A stretch of DNA of 64,000 nucleotides. It comes from Neisseria sp. Marseille-Q5346. Its GTDB lineage: Bacteria; Pseudomonadota; Gammaproteobacteria; Burkholderiales; Neisseriaceae. This document shows, one piece after another, positions 1-8,525 of the stretch. Position numbers and translations under genes: made by a program. Within the stretch, counting starts at the first letter, position 1. The number at the start of each line of letters is the position of its first letter. The notes beneath the pieces were generated by a model. The model was not told the origin of the DNA. It saw nothing but the letters and a program-made list of their open reading frames with translations, and searched no databases. The stretch covers positions 496,001 to 560,000 of the forward strand of contig NZ_OX336253.1 in the NCBI RefSeq assembly GCF_946902045.1. Direction: 5' to 3'.

Positions 1-373
1 GCTGTTTGTTGAAATATACCGCCCCGACAATGGTAAACGTCGGCCATAAATAATTGACCATGCCGATTTCCACCGCCTGTCTCGCGTTTTGCGCAAAACC
101 GACCGAGAGCGACAAACACAGTTCGCAGCCAACAAAAAACACGCTCGCCCAAAACAGATAGCTGCGGTTGTAATTACGCAAATGCGGCCGGCCGAAAATC
201 AGCCAAATCAATACGGTGGACAAGGTGTACATCATTGCCGCGCCGCCTACTGCCCCCATATGCAGGCTCAAAGAGCGTATCAGAGAAATGACGAAGCTCC
301 ACAAGGCAACGGCAAGCAGCCCGATGGCAGTGGCTTGTTTAGAGGAGATGTTTTGAGATAAGAAATGAATCAT
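1..373 (-). CDS. Aromatic amino acid exporter, YddG-like (DMT/EamA superfamily), 3' part missing
   Basis: The ATG is at 373 and the frame stays open to the left edge, giving the first 124 residues. The segment has about four hydrophobic helices. Short stretches such as GLLAVALWSF, GAVGGAAMMYTLS and the helix ending VEIGMVNYLWP match E. coli YddG, an inner-membrane exporter of aromatic amino acids and their analogues in the drug/metabolite transporter superfamily. The family is about 300 residues with ten helices, so roughly 60 percent lies outside the window. It is transcribed away from the marR gene. The substrate is inferred from the family only. Confidence 0.8.
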   Translation of the reverse strand, partial: MIHFLSQNISSKQATAIGLLAVALWSFVISLIRSLSLHMGAVGGAAMMYTLSTVLIWLIFGRPHLRNYNRSYLFWASVFFVGCELCLSLSVGFAQNARQAVEIGMVNYLWPTFTIVGAVYFNKQ

Positions 374-453
374 GGCGTATGTGTTGAAGATGTTATTAGG
401 TTTATCGTAATTTGAATATATCGTTTCTACATTAATTATTTTAACGGTTTCAA

Positions 454-484
454 GGCCGTCTGAAAATGATTGTTTCAGACGGCC
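454..484. repeat. Inverted pair of DNA uptake sequences
   Basis: GGCCGTCTGAAA and its inverse TTTCAGACGGCC are separated by a short spacer between two divergent genes. There is no T-run, so it is unlikely to be a terminator. The ATG at 466 lies in its loop, which argues against that upstream start for marR. Confidence 0.85.
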
Positions 485-552
485 CTCTATTTGCAATTAG
501 TCCTAAACATGACTATAATCCGCATCCAATTAGTCAATATAGAGACCAATTT

Positions 553-978
553 ATGAATCAGCTCGATCAACTCGGTATGCGCATTAGCCACATAGACAGC
601 GCATTTGACCAATGGATTAAACAGCAAAACACCAACTACAATACCTTCGCCATTCTCTATACCTTAGCCACCGAAGGCAGCCGCACTCAAAAATACATAG
701 GCGAAGAATGGAGCCTGCCCAAGCAAACCGTTTCCGGCACATGCAAAACGCTGGCGGAACAAGGCTTGCTGACATTTCACGAAAGTGAACAAGACAAACG
801 CGAACGCTTATTGTCGCTGACCGAGCAAGGCAAGGAATCTGCTGCACCATTGGTGCAAAACATGCAGGAATTCAGCAAACGAATTTTTACCGCCTTCGGT
901 GAAAAACGTGCAGCCCGACTGTTTGCCGATTTGGACACGTTGGCCGAATTAATGGCGCAAACCCTCAATACTAAATAA
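553..978 (+). CDS. MarR-family transcriptional regulator
   Basis: A 141-residue winged-helix protein of normal MarR length. Residues around IGEEWSLPKQTVSGTCKTLAEQGLL form the recognition helix region and ESEQDKRERLLSLTEQG is the typical wing (D-x-R-x-x-x-L-x-L-T-x-x-G). An in-frame ATG at 466 would add 29 residues, but it sits inside a DUS hairpin and the extra residues do not look like MarR, so 553 is preferred. It is followed after 11 bp by an ABC membrane protein and then an SMR exporter, so it probably controls this small efflux operon in response to a small ligand. The ligand is unknown. Confidence 0.85.
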   Translation: MNQLDQLGMRISHIDSAFDQWIKQQNTNYNTFAILYTLATEGSRTQKYIGEEWSLPKQTVSGTCKTLAEQGLLTFHESEQDKRERLLSLTEQGKESAAPLVQNMQEFSKRIFTAFGEKRAARLFADLDTLAELMAQTLNTK

Positions 979-989
979 GGAGGGCAACC

Positions 990-1859
990 ATGTGGAAAAT
1001 GCTGAAACACATCGGCAAAACACACCGCCGCAAACTCATCACAACCTTCTCTCTCGTCGGCTTGGATAATCTGCTCTTGCTGGTATATCCCGTATTTGGC
1101 GGCTGGGCGATTAATGCCGTTATGGAAGGCAAAGTCTGGCAGGCAATGTTGTATGGTGTGGTGGTTTTATTAATGTGGCTGGTCGGCGCCGCCCGCCGAG
1201 CAGCAGATACGCGTACGTTTACCCAAATCTATACCGAAATCGCCGTCCCCGTTGTATTGGAACAGCGCAAACGAGAAGTACCGCATTCCGCCATTACCGC
1301 ACGCGTCGCCCTATCGCGTGAGTTTGTCAGTTTTTTTGAAGAACACCTGCCCATCGCTGCTACTTCGCTGGTCTCCATCTTCGGTGCATGTATGATGTTG
1401 CTGATATTGGAATTTTGGGTGGGCGTATTGGCTGTCGCGATACTTGCCCTGTTTTTATGGTTGCTGCCGCGTTTTGCCGCCATCAGCGAAAACCTATATT
1501 TCCGTTTAAACAACCGGCTTGAACGCGACAACCACCTTATCCGCGACGGCAACGAGCATCAGCTCTACCGCCACTATGGCTGGGTTGCCAAACTACGCGT
1601 GCTGATTTCCAACCGTGAAGCCTTAGGCTATCTCAGTATCGGCATGGCGATGAGCGTATTGTTCGGCTTCGCCTTTATACACATGACGCTTAAAGGCTAT
1701 GGCAGCGCCGGCCATATCTATTCCGTCAGCACTTATTTATGGATGTTTGCAATGAGCTTGGACGATGTACCGCGCTTGGTCGAACAATACTCCAATCTAA
1801 AAGATATCGGACAACGCGTTGAACTCTCGGAAGAAAACAATCTTTCCAAGGCCGTCTGA
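990..1859 (+). CDS. ABC-type six-helix membrane domain protein without ATPase domain
   Basis: The 289 residues contain six hydrophobic segments arranged like the membrane domain of an ABC exporter (type IV fold): helices near residues 20-50, 50-70, 125-155, 150-165, 215-235 and 240-260. The protein then stops, with no Walker A, signature or Walker B sequence, and no ATPase gene is adjacent. Stand-alone proteins of this type are annotated in Neisseria as ABC transporter six-transmembrane domain proteins. The start has an AAGGAGG just upstream. The last codons KAV-stop are read from a DUS (AAGGCCGTCTGA). It may partner with an ATPase encoded elsewhere or have lost transport function. Confidence 0.75.
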   Translation: MWKMLKHIGKTHRRKLITTFSLVGLDNLLLLVYPVFGGWAINAVMEGKVWQAMLYGVVVLLMWLVGAARRAADTRTFTQIYTEIAVPVVLEQRKREVPHSAITARVALSREFVSFFEEHLPIAATSLVSIFGACMMLLILEFWVGVLAVAILALFLWLLPRFAAISENLYFRLNNRLERDNHLIRDGNEHQLYRHYGWVAKLRVLISNREALGYLSIGMAMSVLFGFAFIHMTLKGYGSAGHIYSVSTYLWMFAMSLDDVPRLVEQYSNLKDIGQRVELSEENNLSKAV

Positions 1860-1886
1860 AACCTTAACACACCATCAGGACATATT

Positions 1887-2210
1887 ATGAGTTGGTTTTA
1901 TTTAATCTTAGCCGGTATGCTGGAAATCGGCTGGCCATTGGGCTTGAAATTGGCACAACAGGAAGGCTACCGCTGGCATGGCTTTGCCGCCGCGCTTGCC
2001 TGCATCGTCGGCAGCGGATACTTCCTTTACCTTGCCCAAAAAAGTATTCCGATGGGTACAGCCTACGCCGTCTGGACAGGCATAGGCGCGGCAGGGGCGT
2101 TTTTAGTGGGCGTTGTATTTTTCAACGATGCCGCCAACTTCGGCCGCTGGCTCGGCGCATTTCTCATCATCTCCGGCGTCGTAGTGATGAAACTCTCCAG
2201 CGGAAACTGA
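1887..2210 (+). CDS. sugE: Small multidrug resistance family exporter, SugE/Gdx type
   Basis: 107 residues with four transmembrane helices. The first helix has the essential glutamate (LAGMLEIGWPLGLK, Glu13), and the third region KSIPMGTAYAVWTGIGAAGA is the conserved Gdx/SugE stretch. Members of this subgroup export guanidinium in exchange for protons, while others move quaternary ammonium compounds; the TAYAVWTGIG and GLK features favour the guanidinium type. I see no guanidine riboswitch in the short gap upstream. It is third in the marR operon, 27 bp after the ABC membrane gene. Confidence 0.9.
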   Translation: MSWFYLILAGMLEIGWPLGLKLAQQEGYRWHGFAAALACIVGSGYFLYLAQKSIPMGTAYAVWTGIGAAGAFLVGVVFFNDAANFGRWLGAFLIISGVVVMKLSSGN

Positions 2211-2408
2211 AAATCTTGTTTCTATCCAATCCAAGGCCGTCTGAACAGGTATGCAGGTATGTTTAGACGGCCCAATACCTTCCCGAATATAACGAAATCA
2301 TCTTAAATTAAAACCAAGCATTCTTTCCTTTTTTCAGACGGCCTGTTTAAAGTGGCGACTGTCCATTATTCAAACAATCGGTTATAGCCGTCCAACAAAG
2401 GAATCCAA

Positions 2409-4199
2409 ATGAGCCAAGCCAATCCGCTTCCACCCGAACTCTCCGTCCAACTCTCCACACTATCCCCCACCCAACTTGCCTGGCTCTCCGGCTATTGCTG
2501 GGCGCAAAGCCAAGGCGTATCCGGTGTAGTAGCCGAACCATCTGCCCTGCAAACAGCCGCTCCGACAGTCAGCCGCCGCGTATTAGTTCTCTCTGCTTCC
2601 CAAACCGGCAATGCCCGCAGCGTTGCCGAATCCCTACACGCCAAACTTCAAGCCGCCGGTGTAGAAGTCCGCCTCAGCAGCGCAGGCGATTTCAAAAGCA
2701 AAACCCTGCCTGACGAAGACATCGTCCTTTTAGTTACCTCCACCCAAGGCGAAGGCGAACCGCCCGAAGAAGCCCTGCCCCTGTACAAATTCATCTATGG
2801 CAAAAAGAAACCTGATCTCAGCAAACTGACCTTTGCCGTCTTGGGCCTTGGCGATTCCTCCTATCCAAACTTCTGCCAAGCAGGCAAAGACTTTGATGCC
2901 AAATTTGCCGAACTGGGTGCAGGCCGTCTGAACGACTTAGGCATTTGCGACTTAGAATTCCAGGCCGATGCCGACGCATGGATTGCCGCCGTCGTACCCA
3001 AAGTAGCCGAATTAACCGCCCAAGCAACAAGCCCAAGTACAACCACTGCACCAAACGGCTCAGCAGCACCAAGCAGCGGCACCGTCTACACCAAAGAAAA
3101 CCCCTACACAGCCACCCTATCCGTGCGCCAAAAAATCACCTCGCGCGACGCAGAGAAAGACGTCGAACACATCGAAATCGACCTCAGCGGCTCAGGTTTG
3201 CATTATCAGGCAGGCGACGCGCTCGGCGTATGGCCGCTGAATGCCGCCGACCTCGTTCAAGAAATCCTCGACCTCAACCAACTGACCGGCAGTGAAATCA
3301 TCCAACTTTCAGACGGCCGCGAAACCGACATCCGCACCGCCCTGACCGAATCCGCAGACATCACCCAAAACACACCCGCCTTCGTCCAACAATACGCCGA
3401 ATTAACAAACAACGAAGAACTCAAAACCATAGCCGCAGATAAAGCCCAACTAGACGCCTATCTCGCCGCTACACCGCCCGTCGGCGTATTTGCCACCCAT
3501 CTACACCCTCTGGACGCACAAAACCTATACAGCCTATTCCGCCCACAAACCCCGCGCCTTTACTCCATCGCCTCCGCACAAGACGAAGTCGGTGAAGAAG
3601 TCCACCTCACCATCGGAGTCGTTCGTTTCGACCACCACGACCACACCTACACCGGCGCAGCATCCGGCTACTTGGGCGAACGCCTCGAAGAAGGCAGCGA
3701 AATCCGCGTCTTTATCGAACCCAACCCCAACTTCCGCCTGCCACAAAACGGCGATACCCCCATCATCATGATCGGCGCAGGCACAGGTGTTGCCCCCTTC
3801 CGCTCCTTTATGCAACAACGCGCAGTCAATGGCGACAGCGGCAAAAACTGGCTCTTCTTCGGCAACCAACGCCTGGCCGACGACTTCCTCTACCAACTCG
3901 AATGGAGCGATTGGCGCAAAGACGGCCTCCTCACCCGCGCCGACCTCGCATGGAGCCGACAAGGCGAACACAAAGTCTATGTCCAACACAAAATCACCGA
4001 ACGCGCCGCCGAAGTTTGGAACTGGCTGCAACAAGGCGCACACATCTACGTCTGCGGCGACGCTACACGCATGGCACGCGATGTCGAAAACGCCCTGATC
4101 GAAGTCATCGAAACCCAAGGCAAACTCAGCCGCGACGAAGCCGAAGACTACCTCAACGACCTGCGCGAAGACAAACGCTACCAACGCGACGTTTATTGA
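2409..4199 (+). CDS. cysJ: Assimilatory sulfite reductase (NADPH), flavoprotein alpha subunit
   Basis: 596 residues, normal for CysJ. The order is an N-terminal flavodoxin domain (FMN loop SASQTGNA at 62-69, then STQGEGEPPEEA), a Ser/Thr-rich linker near 205-225, and an FNR-type domain with the FAD motif RLYSIAS, the glycine-rich GAASGYLGERL, the NADPH motif IGAGTGVAPFR and YVCGDATRMA, ending in the usual RYQRDVY. It passes electrons from NADPH to the hemoprotein CysI for reduction of sulfite to sulfide in cysteine synthesis. cysI lies 1.8 kb away in convergent orientation, so the two are not one operon here. An internal DUS encodes part of SDGRETD. Confidence 0.97.
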   Translation: MSQANPLPPELSVQLSTLSPTQLAWLSGYCWAQSQGVSGVVAEPSALQTAAPTVSRRVLVLSASQTGNARSVAESLHAKLQAAGVEVRLSSAGDFKSKTLPDEDIVLLVTSTQGEGEPPEEALPLYKFIYGKKKPDLSKLTFAVLGLGDSSYPNFCQAGKDFDAKFAELGAGRLNDLGICDLEFQADADAWIAAVVPKVAELTAQATSPSTTTAPNGSAAPSSGTVYTKENPYTATLSVRQKITSRDAEKDVEHIEIDLSGSGLHYQAGDALGVWPLNAADLVQEILDLNQLTGSEIIQLSDGRETDIRTALTESADITQNTPAFVQQYAELTNNEELKTIAADKAQLDAYLAATPPVGVFATHLHPLDAQNLYSLFRPQTPRLYSIASAQDEVGEEVHLTIGVVRFDHHDHTYTGAASGYLGERLEEGSEIRVFIEPNPNFRLPQNGDTPIIMIGAGTGVAPFRSFMQQRAVNGDSGKNWLFFGNQRLADDFLYQLEWSDWRKDGLLTRADLAWSRQGEHKVYVQHKITERAAEVWNWLQQGAHIYVCGDATRMARDVENALIEVIETQGKLSRDEAEDYLNDLREDKRYQRDVY

Positions 4200-4215
4200 T
4201 TGGATAAACAAAAAT

Positions 4216-4253
4216 AAAGGCCGTCTGAAATTCAGTTTTCAGACGGCCTTTTT
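4216..4253 (+). terminator. DUS inverted-repeat terminator after cysJ
   Basis: AAAGGCCGTCTGAAA pairs with TTTCAGACGGCCTTTTT over about 13 bp, ending in a T-run. Confidence 0.9.
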
Positions 4254-4269
4254 AAAGAGCCTGCTCGGA

Positions 4270-4302
4270 TTGTTATCAATTCACCCGGTTTTGCATTATA
4301 AT
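4270..4302 (+). promoter_or_regulatory. Candidate promoter for a short transcript between cysJ and the next gene
   Basis: A perfect TATAAT at 4297-4302 is preceded by TTATCA at 4273-4278 (18-bp spacing) or by TTGTTA at 4270-4275. Two intrinsic terminators lie 200 and 270 bp downstream with no convincing gene between, so it may serve a small RNA or a short peptide. Inference only. Confidence 0.45.
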
Positions 4303-4311
4303 TGTGCAAAT

Positions 4312-4416
4312 TTGACTCACTCGAAAGAAAATAAATTGGAAGGATTACAACAACTTGTAGATTTATTGGTGGGTTTTGTCGATTGGATATTGAAATTACT
4401 GGCATTCTTGTTTTAA
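4312..4416 (+). CDS. Possible 34-residue hydrophobic, amphipathic peptide
   Basis: An open frame from TTG at 4312 (or TTG at 4336, 26 residues) to TAA at 4416 encodes a basic/acidic start followed by LEGLQQLVDLLVGFVDWIL and KLLAFLF. Such a leucine-rich amphipathic helix looks like small membrane-active peptides, for example type I toxins. No ATG is available and the ribosome site is weak, so it may be chance coding in an untranslated RNA. It starts just after the TATAAT box and is followed by two terminators. Confidence 0.25.
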   Translation: MTHSKENKLEGLQQLVDLLVGFVDWILKLLAFLF

Positions 4417-4496
4417 ACTACGTCTCATTCTTTTATACATTAAAGACGTATTTTCATCATGCAAACCGCGCAACGCTCTGCTACTTTCTTCTATTG

Positions 4497-4524
4497 GTAC
4501 CACACAAACGTGCGGTACTTTTTT
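4497..4524 (+). terminator. Intrinsic terminator 1 of the short transcript
   Basis: GTACCACAC pairs with GTGCGGTAC (one mismatch) and is followed by six T. The 3' strand has GTGCGGT, the core of the Haemophilus uptake sequence, possibly by chance. Confidence 0.5.
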
Positions 4525-4567
4525 GCGCTTGTCTGAAACAGAACAAATTGAAAATACGCAAAATTAG

Positions 4568-4594
4568 AGCCGCCTCATTTGAGCGGCTTTTTTT
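4568..4594 (+). terminator. Intrinsic terminator 2 of the short transcript
   Basis: AGCCGC and GCGGCT form a hairpin closed by CTC/GAG and followed by seven T. This is not a DUS-type terminator, which is unusual in this window. Confidence 0.8.
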
Positions 4595-4649
4595 ATACCC
4601 ACCATGGCCGCTTAAATCCACCCATTTTTAAGAAATAAGGAATACAGCC

Positions 4650-5156
4650 ATGACTGCCTCAACTAAAATCCACAGCCAAACCCAAATGTTACACACCTGC
4701 CGCATGGTCGTTGACAGCAACAGCCACCACAGCATACTCAACATGCACACTTTGCCTGATTCGCCTGACAGCCTCATCAGCGAAGCCCTGATTCCGCAAG
4801 TGCGCACCATCGCGACTTTGATTGCCGCAGAGCGCCACGACTTCAATCAAAGCAGCCCCAACGTTTTTACTGATGAAGCAGATTTCTTCGCAGCGCGTAT
4901 TTTGGTTTTGGGCGTACGCCGTTTCCATTTAGACATTACCCTGCTGCCCATGCTCAAAACCGCCAACAAACGCGCCGAAGCTTTCGCCAAACGCCATCAC
5001 ATGCCCTTCTCTCCCGCTGAAATGCAAATGTCCCTGCACACACGCCGCCCTGCCAACCTGTTGATTATCGAAACCGAACACGAAATGCCTGCACTGGGCA
5101 ATCTGGCTGCCAACAGCCGTGCATTTGCAGCGCAACTTTCCAATATTATTTTGTAA
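4650..5156 (+). CDS. Hypothetical protein, 168 residues
   Basis: I do not recognise the family. The protein looks cytosolic and is rich in His and Met (for example ERHDFNQ, KRHHMPFSP, ETEHEMPAL), with no signal peptide or membrane helix. The start at 4650 has AAGG about eight bases upstream. Codon use matches its neighbours and the frame is free of rare features, so it is probably real. It lies between the terminator at 4568-4594 and a lipoprotein gene 90 bp downstream on the same strand. Confidence 0.7.
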   Translation: MTASTKIHSQTQMLHTCRMVVDSNSHHSILNMHTLPDSPDSLISEALIPQVRTIATLIAAERHDFNQSSPNVFTDEADFFAARILVLGVRRFHLDITLLPMLKTANKRAEAFAKRHHMPFSPAEMQMSLHTRRPANLLIIETEHEMPALGNLAANSRAFAAQLSNIIL

Positions 5157-5246
5157 AACCACTTGAAAAACAGGGAAATGGTTTAATATTAGGCAAACAC
5201 ACTCCGCCGAAATCTCGGCAAAGACAAACCTCTCTCAGGAAAAACA

Positions 5247-5834
5247 ATGAAAAAACTGATTGCCTTAGCCGCCCTTTCCACTTTTGCCCTTGCTGCCTGC
5301 AAAGACAATACCCAAGCACAGCTTGAGCAGCAGCAAAAACAAATCGAAGCATTGCAACAACAGTTGGCACAACAAAACGGCCAACAAGAAGACAATACGG
5401 TTTACCAGCTCACGCCTGAAGCCGTGAAAGACACCATTCCTGCCGAGGCACAAGCCAACGGCAACAACGGCCAACCGGTAACCGGTACAGACGGCCAACA
5501 ATACATCTACGACCAATCCACCGGCAGCTGGCTGCTGCAAAGCTTGATAGGTACTGCAGCCGGTGCATTTATCGGCAACGCATTGGCCAATAAATTTACT
5601 CAGGCGCGCAATCAAAACAGCCCGATTGCCCGTCAAGCCCGTGCCAACTATTATCAAAGCGCACGTCCAAACAGACGCACCAGCCAACAGCTGAATACGC
5701 GTACCCTGCGTGCCCAACAGCAAAATGCGCAACAACAAAACGCTCAACAGCAACAGCGTTACCGCGAAACTACGCGTCAGCCTTCCAACTACCGCCGCCC
5801 CAGCATGGGCCGAGGCTTTGGCCGCCGCCGCTGA
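5247..5834 (+). CDS. Gln-rich lipoprotein with glycine-zipper segment
   Basis: 195 residues. A signal peptide ends in the lipobox LAAC (Cys18 acylated after cleavage). Then come a coiled-coil-like Gln-rich stretch (residues 25-50, repeated EQQQKQ/QQLAQQ), a glycine-zipper hydrophobic segment LIGTAAGAFIGNALA near residue 110, and a low-complexity Gln/Asn/Arg tail that ends in YRRPSMGRGFGRRR. The strongly basic tail might bind peptidoglycan-linked or nucleic acid polyanions, but its role is unknown. It is a single-gene unit followed by a DUS terminator. Confidence 0.8.
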   Translation: MKKLIALAALSTFALAACKDNTQAQLEQQQKQIEALQQQLAQQNGQQEDNTVYQLTPEAVKDTIPAEAQANGNNGQPVTGTDGQQYIYDQSTGSWLLQSLIGTAAGAFIGNALANKFTQARNQNSPIARQARANYYQSARPNRRTSQQLNTRTLRAQQQNAQQQNAQQQQRYRETTRQPSNYRRPSMGRGFGRRR

Positions 5835-5875
5835 TTCGGTTTATATTCCATCTTTGATATAAACACTCCCAATAT

Positions 5876-5913
5876 AAAAGGCCGTCTGAAAATCTGATTT
5901 TCAGACGGCCTTT
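5876..5913. terminator. DUS inverted-repeat terminator
   Basis: AAAAGGCCGTCTGAAAA pairs with TTTTCAGACGGCCTTT between the convergent lipoprotein and cysI genes, so it can serve both strands. Confidence 0.9.
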
Positions 5914-5963
5914 AAGCCCTTCTCTATTTTCTTATTGCAGACTTGTGGGTCTGTCTGTATGCG

Positions 5964-7721
5964 TTATGCCCAGAAATCGCGAGGTGCATCCAATACGGGT
6001 TTGACGATACCTGTACGGATGGCGAAATCGCCAAAACCTTCCTCATCCAAACGGTTTTGAGACCAATCTGCCACCCAGTCTTCGACAATTTCAAGGATTT
6101 CAGGTTCGGTAATGTTTTCTTTAAACAGGCGCGGAATGCGGGTGCCTTCTCGGTTGCCGCCTGCGTAAAGGTTGTAGCGGCCGACCGCTTTGCCGACCAA
6201 GCCGATTTCCGCCAGCATGGCGCGGCCGCAACCGTTTGGGCAACCGGTTACGCGCAAAACGATGTATTCGTCTTCCAAGCCATATTTGGCGAACATTTCG
6301 TCGATTTTATCGGAGAATGTAGGCAGGAAACGCTCGGCCTCCGCCATTGCCAACGGACAGGTCGGCAAGGCAACGCAGGCCATCGAGTTCTCACGCTGGA
6401 TGGTAATCGATTTGCTGATTAATCCATGTTCTTTGGAGATTTTATCAATCGTATCTTTTAATTCCGGCGGTACATTGGCAACCACCAGATTTTGGTTTGC
6501 CGTCAGACGGAAGTCGCCGGGATGGATTTTGGCAATTTCTCGGATACCTGTTTTCAACGGTCTGTCGGGATAATCGAGCAGGCGGCCGTTTTCAATAAAC
6601 AAAGTCAAATGCCAGTTGCCTTCATGCCCTTGTACCCAGCCGATATGGTCGCCGCGGTGGGTGAATTCGTAAGGGCGGATGGGCTCAAATTTAATACCCA
6701 TGCGTCTTTCGACTTCTTCTTTGAACACATCCACGCCCACGCGTTGTAGCGTATAGCGTGTACGCGCTGCTTTACGGTCGCTGCGGTTGCCCCAGTCGCG
6801 CTGGGTGCTGACGACGGCTTCGGCGGCGTTGAGGGTGTATTCCAGCGGAACGAAACCGAATTCGTAAGAAGTGTTCGGATAGGTTTTAGTATTGCCGTGT
6901 TCACTGGATAAACCGCCGCCGACCAATACATTGAAGCCCACTAACCTGCCGTTTTCTGCAATCGCCACAAAACCCAAATCGTTGGAATGAATGTCCACAT
7001 CGTTATCGGGCGGAATCACGACGGCGGTTTTGAATTTGCGCGGCAAATAGGTTTTACCCAAAATCGGCTCGACCTCATCGGCAATTTCTTTATTGCGCGG
7101 CTCGGGCGGCTCGGTCGAGAACACTTTTTCGCCGTCCAGCCACACATCGGCATATGCCATGGTGCGCGGCAGAAGGTGCATACTGATGCGCGCCGCCCAT
7201 TCATAGGCTTCTTGGTGCAAAGTGCTTTGCACTGGATTGCTGGTACACAACACATTGCGGTTGACATCGCTGGCTGTGGCAATGGAATCCAAACCAAGTT
7301 TGTGCAATGCCTGATGTGCCTGTTTTAAATCGGTTTTCAGAATGCCGTGGTATTGGAAGGTTTGACGGTTGGTCAGGCGTATAGAGCCGTAAATCGTATT
7401 TTCACCGGCAAATTTGTCGATACCCAGCCACTGCTTCGGCGTAATGATGCCGCCAGGCAAACGGCAACGCAACATCATGTTTTTTAAGGGTTCAAGTTTT
7501 TGTTCGGTACGCTCGGCACGGATATCGCGGTTGTCCTGTTCGTACATGCCGTGGAAGCGGATAAGCTGAAAGTTGTCGGCGGTAAAGCCGCCGGTAAAAT
7601 CGTCTTTCAACTCTTCCTTAATCGTACCGTGCAGATAATCACTGCGCTCTTTCAAGGCTTCGTTGCCGGACAAAGGCGTCTCAGGCAGCTTGGCGCGTGG
7701 GTCAGTTGTGGTAGCAGTCAT
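5964..7721 (-). CDS. cysI: Assimilatory sulfite reductase, hemoprotein beta subunit
   Basis: 585 residues. The start at 7721 (MTATTTD) is chosen because AAGGAG lies nine bases upstream; an open extension of 37 residues to 7832 crosses the preceding region and is not needed. The siroheme/[4Fe-4S] cysteines appear as [10 protein letters not shown] and [10 protein letters not shown] in the C-terminal half, and two ferredoxin-like repeat halves are evident (for example [12 protein letters not shown] and [11 protein letters not shown]). It reduces sulfite to sulfide with electrons from CysJ. It converges with the lipoprotein gene. Confidence 0.97.
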   Translation of the reverse strand: MTATTTDPRAKLPETPLSGNEALKERSDYLHGTIKEELKDDFTGGFTADNFQLIRFHGMYEQDNRDIRAERTEQKLEPLKNMMLRCRLPGGIITPKQWLGIDKFAGENTIYGSIRLTNRQTFQYHGILKTDLKQAHQALHKLGLDSIATASDVNRNVLCTSNPVQSTLHQEAYEWAARISMHLLPRTMAYADVWLDGEKVFSTEPPEPRNKEIADEVEPILGKTYLPRKFKTAVVIPPDNDVDIHSNDLGFVAIAENGRLVGFNVLVGGGLSSEHGNTKTYPNTSYEFGFVPLEYTLNAAEAVVSTQRDWGNRSDRKAARTRYTLQRVGVDVFKEEVERRMGIKFEPIRPYEFTHRGDHIGWVQGHEGNWHLTLFIENGRLLDYPDRPLKTGIREIAKIHPGDFRLTANQNLVVANVPPELKDTIDKISKEHGLISKSITIQRENSMACVALPTCPLAMAEAERFLPTFSDKIDEMFAKYGLEDEYIVLRVTGCPNGCGRAMLAEIGLVGKAVGRYNLYAGGNREGTRIPRLFKENITEPEILEIVEDWVADWSQNRLDEEGFGDFAIRTGIVKPVLDAPRDFWA

Positions 7722-7833
7722 TGAAGCACTCCTTATTTTTGGTATAGGCATTACTTTAATGAGACCGTCTGAAAATGAGAAAGAATGGTTTGTTTGTTTT
7801 AAAGACGATTTTGTTATATTGGTTTGAAACATA

Positions 7834-7871
7834 AAAAGGCCGTCTGAAAATTTGATTTTCAGACGGCCTTG
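7834..7871 (-). terminator. DUS inverted-repeat terminator after ppa
   Basis: AAAAAGGCCGTCTGAAAA pairs with TTTTCAGACGGCCTT directly downstream of ppa and upstream of cysI. Confidence 0.85.
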
Positions 7872-7892
7872 ATATTGGATGGGACCAACCGA

Positions 7893-8426
7893 TTAAGCTT
7901 GTTTGTTCCAACGTTCGATAGATTCTTTGATGACTTGTTTCGCTTCTTCTACATCGCCCCAAGATTCAACTTTGGTAGTACCTGCTTTTTTCAGGTCTTT
8001 GTAGTGGTTGAAGTGGAACTCGATTTGTTTGATCAGTTGTTGCGGCAAATCGGCCAAAGTTTTGTAGGCGTTGCCGTTGTTGCGGTCGTCGGCTGGAACA
8101 CAAACGATTTTGTCGTCCACTTCGCCGTCATCAACGAATTTCATCACGCCGATAATGCGTGCTTCCAGGAAAATACCGGTTGCCAAAGGCTGCTCGGTCA
8201 CCAGCAACACGTCCAATTCGTCGCCGTCTTCGTCCAAAGTTTGAGGAATGAAGCCGTAGTTGGTCGGTTTGGCGAAAATTGCCGGTTCAACGCGGTCGAG
8301 TTGGAAAGCGGCCAGTTTACGGTTCCATTCGATTTTGTGGTTGCTGCCTGCAGGGATTTCGTTGACAACGTTGATGATGCCGCCGTCCACGTCGCCCGGG
8401 GTCAGGATTTTATTGAAGTCTGCCAT
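7893..8426 (-). CDS. ppa: Inorganic pyrophosphatase (family I)
   Basis: 177 residues, the normal size of the bacterial hexameric enzyme. The metal-binding signature DEDGDELDVLL lies near residue 65, with KIEWNRK and the later DDRNNGNAYK also conserved. It hydrolyses PPi to two phosphates in the cytosol and pulls biosynthetic reactions forward. It has its own DUS terminator and a short upstream gap, and is probably constitutively expressed. Confidence 0.97.
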   Translation of the reverse strand: MADFNKILTPGDVDGGIINVVNEIPAGSNHKIEWNRKLAAFQLDRVEPAIFAKPTNYGFIPQTLDEDGDELDVLLVTEQPLATGIFLEARIIGVMKFVDDGEVDDKIVCVPADDRNNGNAYKTLADLPQQLIKQIEFHFNHYKDLKKAGTTKVESWGDVEEAKQVIKESIERWNKQA

Positions 8427-8479
8427 GATGGTTTCCTTTGATTTTAAAGAGAGTCAAACGGCGAAAGTATAGCAAACCC

Positions 8480-8525
8480 AAGGCCGTCTGAAAATGTGAA
8501 ACTGTCGTATTCAGACGGCCTTTTT
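8480..8525 (-). terminator. DUS inverted-repeat terminator overlapping the nudB stop
   Basis: The right arm (TTCAGACGGCCTTTTT on the plus strand) encodes the last codons and stop of nudB. Confidence 0.85.

Noticed and set aside
466..552. Upstream ATG of the marR gene
   Set aside because: The ATG lies in the loop of a DUS hairpin and the added residues have no MarR similarity.
1860..1886. Guanidine riboswitch before the Gdx/SugE gene
   Set aside because: The gap is only 27 bp and shows no conserved guanidine motif.
4383..4631. 82-codon frame between cysJ and the hypothetical gene
   Set aside because: It runs through both intrinsic terminators and lacks a ribosome site.
7722..7832. 37-residue N-terminal extension of cysI
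   Set aside because: AAGGAG is correctly spaced before the ATG at 7721, and the extension is not CysI-like.
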